Assembly (NCBI GenBank): GCA_029204225.1 | Contig: CM055092.1 | Span: 88,135,666 to 88,199,665 of the forward strand | Reading direction: 5' to 3' | Origin: Diphasiastrum complanatum | Lineage: Eukaryota > Streptophyta > Lycopodiopsida > Lycopodiales > Lycopodiaceae | Length of the DNA: 64,000 nt | Shown: positions 33,558-44,651 of the stretch, piece by piece | Layout: each line of letters starts with the position of its first letter | Position numbering within the stretch: the first letter of the stretch is position 1 | Notes under the pieces: generated by a model | Databases searched by the model: none | Told to the model about the DNA's origin: nothing | The model's input: only the letters and a program-made list of their open reading frames with translations | Made by a program: the position numbers and the translations under genes

Positions 33558-35168
33558 ACAAGTTGTGGCTTTTGATGATACAGGCGATGTTGCTTTGGTA
33601 AGACTTGGATCCATTGGATCAGCAAAGTTAGAGGACAAGTTCTTATTCTTTACAAGACAACGGCCTAGGTCTCCTAAAGGAGTTGTACGTTACCAAAGTA
33701 TAAGGCAGATATCCTAGCTCAGTTGTAGTGTCAAGTGTTGTGACCTACAATCACCCAAGCACAACGCATAGGTATAGACTTAGACACCACTCAGGTCGCC
33801 ATGACAATATTACAATTTTTTCCGCTTCACTATGAGTCCTTTCAAGCTTCGCTATGGCAGTAAGGTATCTAGTTCACAATGGCAAAAGTTCAGTGTTGTC
33901 GAAATTGTAACTTGACTGAAGAAAATGCTTGAGTAGTTGTGGACTCGCGATACATTTAGGGCCTAATTGGCATGATGGGCTAAGGACTCAACTATTTGAT
34001 TTGCAAAACAAGGGCCAATTTTATTCACAAGCAATTTGAGGCCTTATAGAGGGGAGCATACTGTTTTGGAGAGAATCATTTTCAAATTACAGACCCAACC
34101 CTGGTTTCAATTGAGTATGAATAGGAGGTCAAGACTTTCATTTGGTAGCTTATGATTTGGTTTTTTTTCTCAATTCTTTGTGCTAGAGACTTGCTTCGTG
34201 TTGGAAGCAATAAGGAGATGAATAGTAACCAAACATAGATTAACAGCAATTTCAAAAACAAGGATCTTTGATCTTTAGAGTCAAATAAATTTGAGATTCA
34301 AATCACAGGAAGACCAAAAATGATCTAACACAGATTCCTAGAATACCCTCATGATTGACTCTGAATAGATTTATTACATAAAAGAGCAATCGCGAGGGAG
34401 ATACATGTAATTTAAGATTCCTTAATGGAGACACTGGTCTAAAGTACTCCATATATTATCAATAGACCCAGTGATTAGGCTCCTGGAGCCCTATTAGCAG
34501 ACGGATAAGGAAACTATGTCTTATCAGTAGTCAATTGGCAGATGGATAAGCTTGGCTACTTCTATCGGGCTCCTAGCCCCAATAATTCGGACCTCCTAGT
34601 CAGAGATAAATAGGCCTGGTGCAGTGGGCCTCTGGGGCAGCTTGATGGATTGAGAGTGGTTATTAGCTTAGAACAGCTCAACTTAGTATAAGTTACAGTA
34701 GCTTCAAATTAGAATTTAGCTTGTTATGTTCATGAATTTATGGATCTCAAGAAACATTATCTATTAATAATTCACCATAACTAACGGACAATGAAGTGAT
34801 TGGCACTTATGTAACTAAAGGACAAAATCAATTTTCTGTGTGCTAGAAATCAGCCTGATATCAAGTCACAGTAAATCTGGTCCCAAAGGTCTCTGTCCAA
34901 ACATTAATAAGGTGCCATTCTCCAATCATGCTTTGGAAAACTTTGTTAACAAATATCTGGTATAGCAAATTACTGGATGGCAGGCCATGTCAAATGACAC
35001 ACACCTAGACCAAGTGCAACTCCAAAATCTTCCCGATTGATCTCAGATGATCCCTTCTCGTTTATTTTGAGAAATCTGCGCCTCGCTCGCTTCAACTCTT
35101 TGTAGGTCACTGTACAGTTATCAAGTTACATTTATAAATCTTAATCGATATTTAATATTTAATCCTAA

Positions 35169-35234
<66 letters not shown>

Positions 35235-35896
35235 CTTGTGATCTCTCTCTCCTTGTGAAAAGGTTAGCTGGTTATTTTTTAAGCTAATTGTAGTAAGATC
35301 TATATGACTCGATACTGAGCCATCTAAACTTCATGGGAATTAGGTGCTGCGCCTTTGCTAATCCATTAAAGCCTTATCTATTTCTGATGTCAAACCCAAC
35401 AATATATCAAACATGATAAATTAAGCATTAGCAGTCAAAATCACACAGAAATTTAACATAAACCGATTGATCTAATAGGAAAAAGCGTTCAAATGATGTA
35501 CAGAGCTGCACAGTCTGCACTAGAAATCTGAAGCCAACATTGGCGTACATATAACTAAAGACGGGCACTTTGTTCAAGTGCTATTTATCCACTCTCCGCT
35601 TGATGCAGGTCTTCTAGCCTGGCAGGCGCTTTAAATACAATAGTTGGTGCGCATACGCAAGTGATTTTGATTATTTTTTTCAATGGAACAGCGTGTCAGA
35701 TGTGATAGGTCTTCTGCAATTATTGTTCGCGAATTTAGATAATGTGCTGGTTTCTGGTCCAACTGTTAGACCGTCACAGGCTAATGTCAAAACGAACCTA
35801 TAACTGTCACAGCCTCACAAGTATTATCAGCCTTTAACTAGTGAAGACGTCCCAGCTCCGGAGTCTGCGACATAAGTCATGCTGATAGATGCTTAC
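33558..35896. other. Probable low-copy host sequence, no gene assigned
   Basis: I recognise no element here. A short open stretch at about 33570-33720 (plus) reads GDVALVRLGSIGSAKLEDKF and has coding-like codon use, but no start, splice sites or family that I can name. (CT)30 lies at 35173-35232. The rest may be 3' flank of the minus-strand gene ending at 35897. Confidence 0.35.
35173..35232. repeat. (CT)n microsatellite
   Basis: A pure CT run of 30 units in probable host sequence. Confidence 0.97.
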
Positions 35897-36785
35897 TCAA
35901 ATAGGAGGCGCAATGCCACCCTTAAAATGCATTAGCACTCCCCAAAAGACGGGTATCACGAGAAACCACGGCGTTTCAACATCTGTTTTATCCATAGCCC
36001 ATTGAGGCCTCATTGTAGTAGATCCATTTTCTTCTGTATCTATAAGACTCTGTTCTCAAACTGAATGAATAACGTAATCCAAAACTACTTCTCTGAAGCA
36101 TATTCTAGCATTAGTCATGATAATGTATGAGCACTCAGCACCCTTAAAAATATAAAATTGCTGTAATTTTGCTATACCGATGACTGTTAGATCACGGACC
36201 ACCCTGGTTGTCGCAAAGCTCAAAGCTTTCAAGCTCTTTTTTAGATCATGTCAAATCTCAAGTCACTCTTCGTACCTTCCATTACTGAAGGGAGACGTTT
36301 AAGCGGTCTTATAGCTCTCTTCAGAAATCAAGTTCTTATCAGTTTACTTTTCCAGAAACTGTTTGAAACTTCAGCAATGGAAGGACAATAGCCTTCGAGA
36401 ATGCTTAAAAAAAACTGAAAAATAGTAGATTTTCTTCTAATATTCAAGATTTTCGAATACCTACTAGAATTTCGTGTCAATGGATGACAAAGGAGCAGCT
36501 AAGACTGGATAACTTTTATCCTTTTCTGATGGTTAACTCATCCTTAGTCAAAGAAAAAGGTAGATCCAAGCAGGTTCGTTGAATAATAATAGAAATGAGG
36601 AGAGATTACTTACTACCAGGACTTTGAGAATAGCCTTGTATGTTGCCCATGTCTTCACATTTTTCTCAACATTCCTTGATGCTGTTATCTTTATTTTCTG
36701 CTTCATGGATATACGTTTTCGAAATTACTCGAAGCGAAATGTCCACCTTTCTGCGATTTTCTTTCCTCTGCTGAGCACCTCATAC
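35897..36785 (-). CDS. Unidentified host gene, 3' exons; C-terminal membrane segment
   Basis: Four minus-strand exons join in phase with GT-AG borders: 36785-36614 (its first 20 codons end in an in-frame TAA, so its true 5' border is probably lower), 36392-36348, 36318-36276 and 36039-35897. The joined end contains NVEKNVKTWATYKAILKVLV, AIVLPLLKFQTVSGK, RAIRPLKRLPSVME and MDKTDVETPWFLVIPVFWG, then VLMHFKGGIAPPI and TGA. FLVIPVFWGVLMHF looks like a membrane segment close to the C-terminus. I do not recognise the family. Phase agreement over three junctions with short exons argues for a real gene and against chance. The upstream part may start at the ORF at 37505. Confidence 0.5.
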
Positions 36786-37292
36786 CTGTCTAGAACTTAG
36801 GCTGTTTAGCACAGGATATCGGAGAAACAAGGCATAACATAGGCAAAGACTGAACATAAATGAGAAAACTACTTGTGCTCTTATGCTTCCACGTATAACT
36901 TCGTGTGCTTCCGTGGCCGTTCCCGACCGCGGCCTTATCACGCTAATAAGCAGACGCGAGGCAAAATTCCAACAAAAAACTCAAACGAGATCTTAGAAAA
37001 CACAGCACAATAATAACTCCAACCGAGTGACACTTCTATAGGAGCTAGAGCTACTTACTTTCTTAACAAAATGAGGTCCAGGGGCCACCATATCCTAGAC
37101 ATTGAATACGAACTTTTCTTTCGCAAATCCCTCCATTCTTTCTTAAATCAAGCCAAGAGCGATTCAATCTAGAGCATGACATAATCTGCATCTGCATCTG
37201 TGGCAAACGATTTTCTGCATTACCTGAAGAGTCAAGTCTGATCACTATGTTTGTGTGTGTCCCCGTATCTGCCAGTTCTGTATCGAATGATT

Positions 37293-37505
37293 TCAACAGC
37301 TTTGCTGGATTGGATCGCTACTTTGCTGATTTAATCGACTGAAGCTGACACCAGATCGAGATCGTTCACCATTATTATGTTTCCTCGTTGTTTGTGAGAA
37401 GGAAGACGACAGCTGCTGCTGCTGAGGATGGCGCCACAAAAACCTTTCCAAATCACGAACCGAACTTCGAAGGGTCTTTTTCAGGCTATAATAAAGCGTC
37501 TCCAT
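37293..37505 (-). CDS. Candidate first exon of the unidentified minus-strand gene
   Basis: From ATG at 37505 a 70-codon frame reads METLYYSLKKTLRSSVRDLE, then a Gln run and Ser/Arg-rich sequence before TGA at 37295-37293. A one-base shift near the end opens further frames (KSFDTELADTGTHTNIVI, or AVEIIRYRTGRYGD in the third frame), so an intron or frameshift lies there. A CCAAT (37509-37513, minus strand) and a CCACGTGG G-box (37515-37522) lie just upstream. It sits 0.7 kb 5' of the exons at 35897-36785 on the same strand. The link is an inference. Confidence 0.35.
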   Translation of the reverse strand: METLYYSLKKTLRSSVRDLERFLWRHPQQQQLSSSFSQTTRKHNNGERSRSGVSFSRLNQQSSDPIQQSC

Positions 37506-37522
37506 TTCATTGGTCCACGTGG

Positions 37523-38647
37523 CTCAATCACTTTGAGTTGGGATTTTGAGGCCTTCAACTCACTGCCCTCTCATTTGGCCCCACCGTGTTGCCTTGGCGC
37601 CACGCTGCAAGGCGTGGGGGGAGCGATGCCCGCAATTTGGGGAGAACGGTGCTGCCTCTCGTGTTTCACCTGCTGCCATGCCCATCCTCTCACCTGTTTG
37701 CGCCCATGGAATGTGGCAAAGGGAGCAACTCATTGCATTCCACTGGGCATGTCTACATTCCACAAGTGCATTGGCTTGTGCATTAAAGATGGGATGAAGA
37801 AAGGGGTGACCACACGCTCCTCATTGCTTTGCCTCCCACATTGCTTAGCTCAATAACATCAAGTGCGCTCAGCTCAGCTCATGATTATCAAGTGCCCTCA
37901 CGAATATAGTTGGTTTGCTCATAATGGCTTACACAATTTTCCTTATGAAGATCCTCATGCAACGTGCTAGTGATAGTTCTATGAGAATCTGCTAGCAAGA
38001 GAAATTTCGATAGTTCAAATCATTGGCTTCCAATGATCCTCATGCAATGCTTTGATTGCAATTTTTTGCGAGGAATGCTTTTTGTTGCTTTTACTCTTTC
38101 TCCCTCCACCATATATGCTCAAGGAAATTCGTGTCGTAAAGCAAACTATAAAATATAACATAATATCATACAATATAATCAAAGTGAAGATAAAGTCAAA
38201 AATTGGGGAGTGGATAGTATCATACAGTATAATCAAATTGAACTACATTTTCAAAAACCTTGTGGTCATTGTTGAGATTTTCGTCTATAATTCCCAAGTT
38301 TCAATTTACTTTGAATTTGGCAACAAGCTTTCTATTAAAATTATCTTCTAAGCAGACTAAATATTTAGAGTTCAAGAGAATTAGATTTTGTGAGACTCCC
38401 TTAGCACCAAGAGAATTTTAAACTGTAAACCATGTGAGGTTTTTTTACATTGTGAAAATATCTTGGATTTATATCCTCTCCATACCTATCTTTCTATTAA
38501 TCTATATCCATTCCCTAGCTGTTGTAAATACTTGTACAGTCGCATACTCTGCAAAAATACACTTGTTTTCTGACAGTCTGCAATGCTCATGTCCCAAAGG
38601 ACAACAGAAAGAAATTAGATGAGCATTCATTCAAAACTATTTTTGTT
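37523..38647. other. GC-richer stretch then AT-rich sequence, no gene
   Basis: 37540-37800 is notably GC-rich for the window and open in several frames on both strands, with no recognisable domain. It could be promoter-proximal sequence of the minus-strand gene. 37860-38640 is AT-rich with no element that I can identify. Confidence 0.4.
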
Positions 38648-38836
38648 GGCATATTGAGATAGCTCATCACTTTGTGAGGGAGAAGGTGCAATCCAAGGAG
38701 GTACAACTTCATCGTGTGCCATCATTCGAGTGCATATCTTAACCAAACCTTTGGCTAAAGATTTTCAAGTTAAGAAGTGCTCTTGGAAATGTAGATAGAT
38801 GTACATTAGACTTACCAAGTTAGAAGTGAGGAGGAG
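38648..38836 (+). pseudogene. Copia RNase H C-terminus and polypurine tract
   Basis: The frame reads HIEIAHHFVREKVQSKEVQL, then HRVPSFECI and, after one lost base, LTKPLAKDF and FKLRSALGNV. These are the last residues of copia pol. The tract GAGGAGGAG at 38828-38836 is directly followed by the TGTTGAAATTG LTR start. Everything upstream of the RNase H tail is missing. Confidence 0.85.
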
Positions 38837-39300
38837 TGTTGAAATTGTCACTTCCAACTTGTTATATTTGATCAATCATGAGATCTATGTTCATGATAGG
38901 ATCTCACACGCGTGGAGCATGTTCCCACGTGTGAAAGGATGTACAAAATGTACTTGATAATAGTTAGATTCATTTTGGTTCAATCTACACAAGTGTGAAC
39001 TTGATTTGCGGCTAGAATCTAAGAAAAAATCACCTTGACCAATTTCCATGTAATTAGCTTGCACTTCCATGTGAATGAGTAAATGCTCCCACATGTCAAG
39101 TTGCTATTTACACGTGTGGATTAGGTTGTAGAATATAAGATTTAGATATTCCACTAGATCCTATTTTATAGAGAATATTCCTATAGTTGTGGAAGACTAG
39201 CTTTTTGGTTTCTAGCTAATGTGCGATTCACTATAAAAGCTCCCAAGTCGATGTACTTGATCCCTTAAAAACTTGCTTTACTACAACATTTGCAAAAATT
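38837..39300 (+). repeat. Copia 3' LTR start with regulatory dyad and TATA box
   Basis: The LTR starts TGTTGAAATTGTC. It carries the dyad CACACGCGTGGAGCATGTTC plus CCACGTGTG (38905-38933), shared with the 17765-22637 element, more CACGTGTG words near 39110, and CACTATAAAAGC at about 39228 as TATA box. Its 3' end is not clear, because a duplicated block starts near the TATA box. Confidence 0.6.
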
Positions 39301-40690
39301 TCATTCCAATCACAAAGTGATTAAGGCTATGATATCACACTACGAAGCGATTGACCAAATGGAACTGAAATTAATAGATAGTGCATAGGTCAAGTAAATG
39401 CTTACCTCAATGGGCAATTAGGTAGCTGCGACATGTAAAGCCCTAGTCATGAACGCTTCCACTGATTCGATTTCAACATTTGCTTCTTTGGCCTTCACCA
39501 TTTGCCACAGACATGTGACTAGACATGCATTTGTTCTTTGCCAACACCCTGGCATTGGCTACTGTGAAAATCCATGGGATTTTACAGACTAGAAAACACA
39601 TCTTCATACCACATAGGGTCTCAATCAAACCGTGGAGACTACAACAGGTCCAATAGAGTCCTCTGACAAATGGATGATGGCATAAACATGGATTTTTGGC
39701 CACAAAAAGAGTTGATAGGGCTGCAACAGGTCCCCACATGGTAGACAAGGCCGCAAACAACAAATAGGAGGATCTGAACAGCGATGGAATGCCACAACCA
39801 GGCTTGGGAAAGCTTGGAACAGGTCGCAGGTAGGGCAACTGGCCACAGACAGGCCTGGAACAGGCCGTAGGTAGGTTAAGCAGGCTGCACATAGGTCAAA
39901 AAATGTAGGAAAATGGCTGTAGGTGGCCGCAGACAGGCTATAGAGGCTGCAGTTAGGGTTTGGAGGATCCAGAATCGACACTTTCAAACCATCGTAGCTC
40001 TGATTCTTGGTTGTGGATGGTGATGGACAGCAGAAGGGAAACCTTGCTCAATGCATTGTGTGTCAGTACCAAATCACGGAATTAGAATTGGATTCAATCA
40101 CTTCTTGGCAGTGATGGAAAATAGAGCAGAATATGTAATCATTCATCCTCCTGTCAACACCGATTTGACATAAACTAAAAGCATGTGTGCGAATGATACT
40201 AATGATAGAGCACGACCTTACCACAACATCAATGAATACCGTGAAGTGATGAATAGAAGAAGTCCATCTCGAAAACTCAATTACTGACTCAATCAAAATA
40301 CTCCAAGCTCTCCTCTAAATGTGATCTCCCACATGCTCTCAACACACAATGTAGTGATACTAAACAGCTTAACACCACCACCTTGCATTCAACCAATTAC
40401 CCATGACCCACGTCCTCACAATAAGACCCCATATTTCACTAACACTTAAATATCAAACAACAACACTCACAACTCTCCAAGAATCAAGTGATATACTCCT
40501 CCAAGGCAATATTACCATCAAATATCACCATTGCTCCTAATGCTAACCCTCACACACCATTCATCACAAGATGGAACTAGCCTCAAAAGCAACCTCAATC
40601 AACCAACCATTCCCACCACAACAATGCCTCCAAGTCATATCAAATATTCAACACACACCCAAGAATCAAAACTACAAAAGGCATACGATA
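39222..40690. repeat. 1.5-kb direct duplication, copy A
   Basis: This block matches 44652-46195 in the same orientation, with substitutions and indels. It starts at GATTCACTATAAAAGC and ends near AATCAAAACTACAA. It includes a degenerate run of CAGGxCGCAGGTAGG words (about 39800-39950) and an AC-rich right half. Open frames on both strands show no domain. Copy A has a block around 39850-39930 that copy B lacks. Confidence 0.85.
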
Positions 40691-41219
40691 CCTCTCACCC
40701 AAGAACTACAATCCAACCAACGCCATGCTTAATTAATCATACATCAACAAAACTTCAACTACCTTCAATCACCATCAAACGAGCATGACACTTTCCAACT
40801 GAGCCTTTTGTACACCCTAGAGGCCCAAAATGTCAATGGCTAGTGGGTGTACCTCCCAAATTTTTTAGCCTCCAAGGTGTTTTGGCATTTATTATCCAAA
40901 TTTTGGGTGAGGCCCTTTTTTAACCCCTATTTTTAGTAGGCAGCCTTCATTTTTCTCTGGGTACCTTTCTTTTTGGCCTTTCTTCGATTTTTCAAGGGTT
41001 GTGCGCCTACTGCTCATTTGTCTGGGTTTTTGGTCTGTTGGGTAACTACTTGGCCCGCATATTTCGTTAATTGCCCGTAAATTGCCCAAACTTTCCCGTT
41101 AGGATTTCTATGATTCCTTGACACTGAATCCATATTTCCCAGTCTCGTTTTTACTCGAAATTTTTCTTTCTCGATTTTTTCTTCTGTGGTTGACTTTTTT
41201 GGCATTCATGACTAGGGCT
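39439..41219. mobile_element. Candidate TIR element bounded by AGCCCTAGTCATGAA
   Basis: AGCCCTAGTCATGAACGC at 39439 is repeated inverted at 41219 with one mismatch (18 bases). No target-site duplication is visible and no transposase is inside. The right end is absent from duplication copy B. Inverted 15-mers can arise by chance in 64 kb, so this is only a candidate. Confidence 0.25.
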
Positions 41220-41329
41220 CCCACGACAACACGGTTTCCCTGAAAAATACACTTAGTGATTATATATTAGTAAAAAATGGACTCAACACATGGTGGGATT
41301 TTAGCACGGTCATACCGGCTATTTTTTTT

Positions 41330-41700
41330 ACAACTAACCATTTTTTTGAAAAGCCGTAAAATATTTATAGGCCATTCTTAAGGACGCAAAATTTGCTCTA
41401 GCCTCATTTAGGATGGGCTGGGACCAGTTCTAGGTGGACCAGCATCTTGGCTCGGTCTTACAAAACCTGACCACAAAATATTTCTGACGATTTTTTGAAA
41501 AGTCAATTTCTTACTTTTAAACTATGTCTAGCCACTTTATGGGCGGGCTGGGACCCAGTTCTAAGACAAATTTCTGCCAGATTTTTTTTTCGAATAACCG
41601 GGTTTTACATGCCGGTTTTTCCAGTTTTGCGAATTGAAACTTCAATATTAGCCCGATTTTCCGTGCGAAAATATCAGCTAACATTGGCGACTACCATTGG
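41330..41700 (+). repeat. Unnamed dispersed repeat, copy 1
   Basis: It aligns with the reverse complement of about 61610-61985. Both copies have two internal degenerate modules of the form TCTAGCCACxTTAxGGGCGGG with CTGGGACC, then GTCTTACAAAA between the modules, and TTTTACATGCCGxTTT after them. No coding capacity is seen. Confidence 0.7.
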
Positions 41701-42559
41701 GTAGTATGGTCCCCATACGGCGGACCTAGAGTCTCTGGTTTCGCATACCAGCTCCTAGTGGTGGATCAAGGGTAGGGGGCTCAGCACCCTTGTGCTAACC
41801 ACAGTGAGTTGGTAGGATGTCTTCAACAGCTTCCTACCCAAAGGCCATCGATTGAGCCCTTATGGATCCATTTGCAACCGGATTGAATTTAACTGCAACA
41901 TCTTTGAACAATTTGGTGTCTTCATACCTACAAAAATCCACCTGTGACCTAAATGGCAAATGCTCTCATTCCCATCAGTGTAAGACAATGCCCACGTTCG
42001 GACCCATGCATGGAGGGATATGCAAATGCAAATCTCAAGATTGGACATGGGATGATATGGATGCAAGTCATCAGTATTGTGTCTAACACCATGTCATTGA
42101 TGTGTGTGTGAATGCATACGCAATGAGGCTTTAGTGCCCCAACTCTGAAACCGGTCCAGATTGGTGATTACCAATTTTTTCTGTTTTGTTTAGACATTCA
42201 ACTTATACTCTCTAAGAACTGACTCGACTGATTCGACGGGGAATAACCATTTCTCCTCTCTATACTGACTCTTCTCTCAAGCCCTATAGTTTGACAGTAG
42301 TCCATGTAGGACAACTTATTGTCCTAAGGTCCAATACACAAGATGGTAGGAAGTACTGGTTTTCCGCTAGTCTATGGAATCAATTAGAAAAATCGTCCTC
42401 ACCTATTATGGATGTGTGAGGCGTCACTCATCCTCACAAATTGGTTCGAGATTTGATAGGGCCATATGGTTGAAGTCCTTTTTTTTTTTTTTACTTTTCT
42501 CTCAATCTTTCTTTCTCTCTCTTTTTCTGTTTTTTTTTTCTTCTTTTATTTATTTTCTT
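41701..42559. other. Unassigned sequence, ends in T-rich tract
   Basis: No gene or domain is seen. 42478-42560 is a T/C-rich tract; on the minus strand it is A/G-rich and follows the RNase H of the gypsy element, so it could be that element's polypurine region. Confidence 0.4.
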
Positions 42560-42599
42560 TTTATCATGCTTAGGCTTTCAGGATTGTTCATAGCTCCGC

Positions 42600-43075
42600 A
42601 ACAATGGTTATGGGCGAAATGGCTACCCTACTTGGCTCACATTGCCAGTAATGACCATGGTCGTAGGCTATCACAGCTAGACTATCAGCACGTTGGTTCT
42701 ATGCTCAAGGAATATGCATCCATTCGATGTGGGACTAGTGTATTGGTTGATGGCGATTGCATAGGCCTGTAAGGTCCTGCTTTTGAGTTGGTATATACCA
42801 GTCATACCTCGAATTGGGAGTTGTGAATCTCCCATAATTCGGAGGTTGCCGCTAGTTTGCGCAACTCACATGGTCATTTGTAGACCGATTAGAAGGGCTT
42901 TGTATTCGGCAATGTTGTTCATGAATCCTTTCCCTAATAGGACTCCTATACTGGCTAGTTCAGTCCCATTGGGATTCTGCAATATTGCTCCTATGGCACC
43001 TTCTTGATTCGAATGCCTAGAGGCCCTGTCTAGCTTCAACGTATACGACCCAAGTTTCTAGGTGAGTTCCATATC
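42600..43075 (-). pseudogene. Plant-type (archaeal-like) RNase H domain
   Basis: Reading 43075 downwards gives YTLKLDRASRHSNQ (first catalytic Asp region, usually LKFDGASKGNPG), GAIGAILQNPNGTELASIG, NNIAEYKALLIGLQM (catalytic Glu) and LRIMGDSQL (second Asp). A stop follows LQMTM. These are motifs of the RVT_3 RNase H, different from the one that normally follows gypsy RT. Its place after integrase, on the same strand, is unusual. Confidence 0.75.
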
Positions 43076-43293
43076 ACAACAATAATCTTTTTATATTTTC
43101 CTTGATTTTATGAATTTTTGTTTGGGTTTTTCGCACCCTTTCATTCAACATATATGTACAGGGTCACTAGAGCTACTTTTGATTCTTTGAGTGTTGCCAG
43201 TATTCGTGATGCCTCTAGGTTCGTTCACTCCGATACTTGAAAAGGTGAACAGGCAAAGGTGTTACATACTGTACATGTGACTTCGGCTTCTCT

Positions 43294-44320
43294 TTAACTA
43301 CGGTAAGCTTTTATCTTATTTATGTTGGTTTGGTACTTAAAAAACTCACCGTTTAACTCTGTCAGCTTAACCGTGTTATTTTCATACAGCTTCACTATTA
43401 CATACGGACCGTTCCAGCATGGCCCCAACTTTTGAGGCATCCACTCGTGTCTAGCATCGTAGAACAACACTAGCTGCCCCTGCTCGAACTGGTAATCACA
43501 CATGTTCCTATCATGAATCTCCTTCATGCATCTTTTGTGGGTTTCTTGGTGATTTAAGGCAACTATACGGTGCTCATCCAGGTCTTGTAAAGTGTCCAGT
43601 CGGTGCTGTATTGATTCTTTCTCGCCTAAGTCGTGCTTCATGGCAAACCGCAAGGATGGGAGCTCTATTTTTATTGGCAGTACACATTCTTGGCCATACA
43701 CTAGAAAAAAGAGGTGTGGTTGGTACTGGTCTTATAGGTGGCATTATATGCCCACAATGCCAAATACAATTTTTTGTCCCAATCCCTCTGTAAGTCTGAT
43801 ACGGTTTTCCTTAGAATACCTACCAGTTGTTTGTTGGGGCTCTCAGCCTGATCGTTGGCTTGCGGGTGGTAGGGTGTGCTCTTCTGGTGCTTGATCGTCA
43901 GCTGATCAGTCAAGGCTTTGATAGTTTTATTTAGGAAATGGGTACCCCTATCAGAGATGAGTTATCTGGGTGTACCGAACCGGCCTATCACCTATTCTAG
44001 CAAGAACCAGACGGGTTTTTTTTGCATTGTCTTTGGCCACAGCCCATGCCTTGGCCCACTTTGTGAAATAGTCAATGGCCATGATGATATAATGTTTTCG
44101 GCTAGATGAAGCTACGTGTATTGGGCCAACGAAGTCGATGCCTCATTTTTCAAAGGGGAGACAGGCATGTATTGGAACTAACGATTGCACCTTGTTATCC
44201 CTCTTGTCAACTCGTTGACAGGTGTCGCAGTTCCAGGCATGTCAATGGGCATCTTGGAATAGTGTCGACCACCAATAATCCGCCCTTAGAATTTTCTGCC
44301 CTGTGAGTACACCTACCTTT
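43294..44320 (-). pseudogene. Gypsy integrase (core and C-terminal domain)
   Basis: Motifs from 44200 down are GIDFVGPIHVASSSRKHYI, MAIDYFTKWAKAW (first Asp), then YHPQANDQAESPNKQL (catalytic Glu region), WDKKLYLALWAYNATYKTS and, in another frame, YGQECVLPIKIELPSL, QLVLFYDARHEWMPQKLGPC and WNGPYVIVKLYENNTVKL. The last is the GPY module. There are three or more frame breaks. Confidence 0.88.
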
Positions 44321-44338
44321 AATTAATGATTGTTTTTG

Positions 44339-44651
44339 TTAGGATTTTGTGTCTAGAATTGATCTAGATTGATCTTAATATCAAGTAGATTGATAGATCA
44401 AGTAATCTGACAACCAATCCCTCTTGAGGATCAGATTACGATCCACTCTTGGTCCTTTTTTGTACTTTCTGCACACAACCTACAGTTCTTTTCATACAAC
44501 ACATTCTAAATCAGTACGAAACAAAGTCATTTACTTAACACTTTCACTAAACAAGTTGAAAATAGGCACTCGTTGTTCTAATTAGCCAGGCTGCATTAAT
44601 TTATAAAATATTACAATTCCGGACTGAGTTCGAATTAATGCTAAAAAAAAT
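44339..44651 (+). repeat. LTR-like sequence upstream of duplication copy B
   Basis: It begins TGTTAGGATTTTGTG and leads to GATTCACTATAAAAGC at 44652, just as the LTR at 38837 leads to the same TATA block. No partner terminus was found. Confidence 0.35.

Larger units (their letters stand above)
42560..44320 (-). mobile_element. Ty3/gypsy fragment with RNase H downstream of integrase
   Basis: On the minus strand integrase (about 44320-43294) comes first, followed after about 240 bases by an RNase H domain (about 43075-42600). No gag, protease or RT is present, and the 5' end is cut at about 44330 by other sequence. Frames are broken in both domains. Confidence 0.75.

Noticed and set aside
36579-36800. 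Plus-strand 73-codon hydrophobic frame
   Set aside because: It is antisense to a minus-strand exon with proper splice signals; the hydrophobic look comes from Lys/Asn/Glu codons read backwards.
37428-37856. 142-codon plus-strand frame in the GC-rich stretch
   Set aside because: Open in several frames on both strands through composition; no domain and no splice or start context.
39473-39987. Cys/Pro/Leu-rich frames of 120-139 codons in the duplication (also at 44985-45508)
   Set aside because: They arise from degenerate CAGGxCGCAGG words, are not conserved as protein between the two copies, and match no domain.
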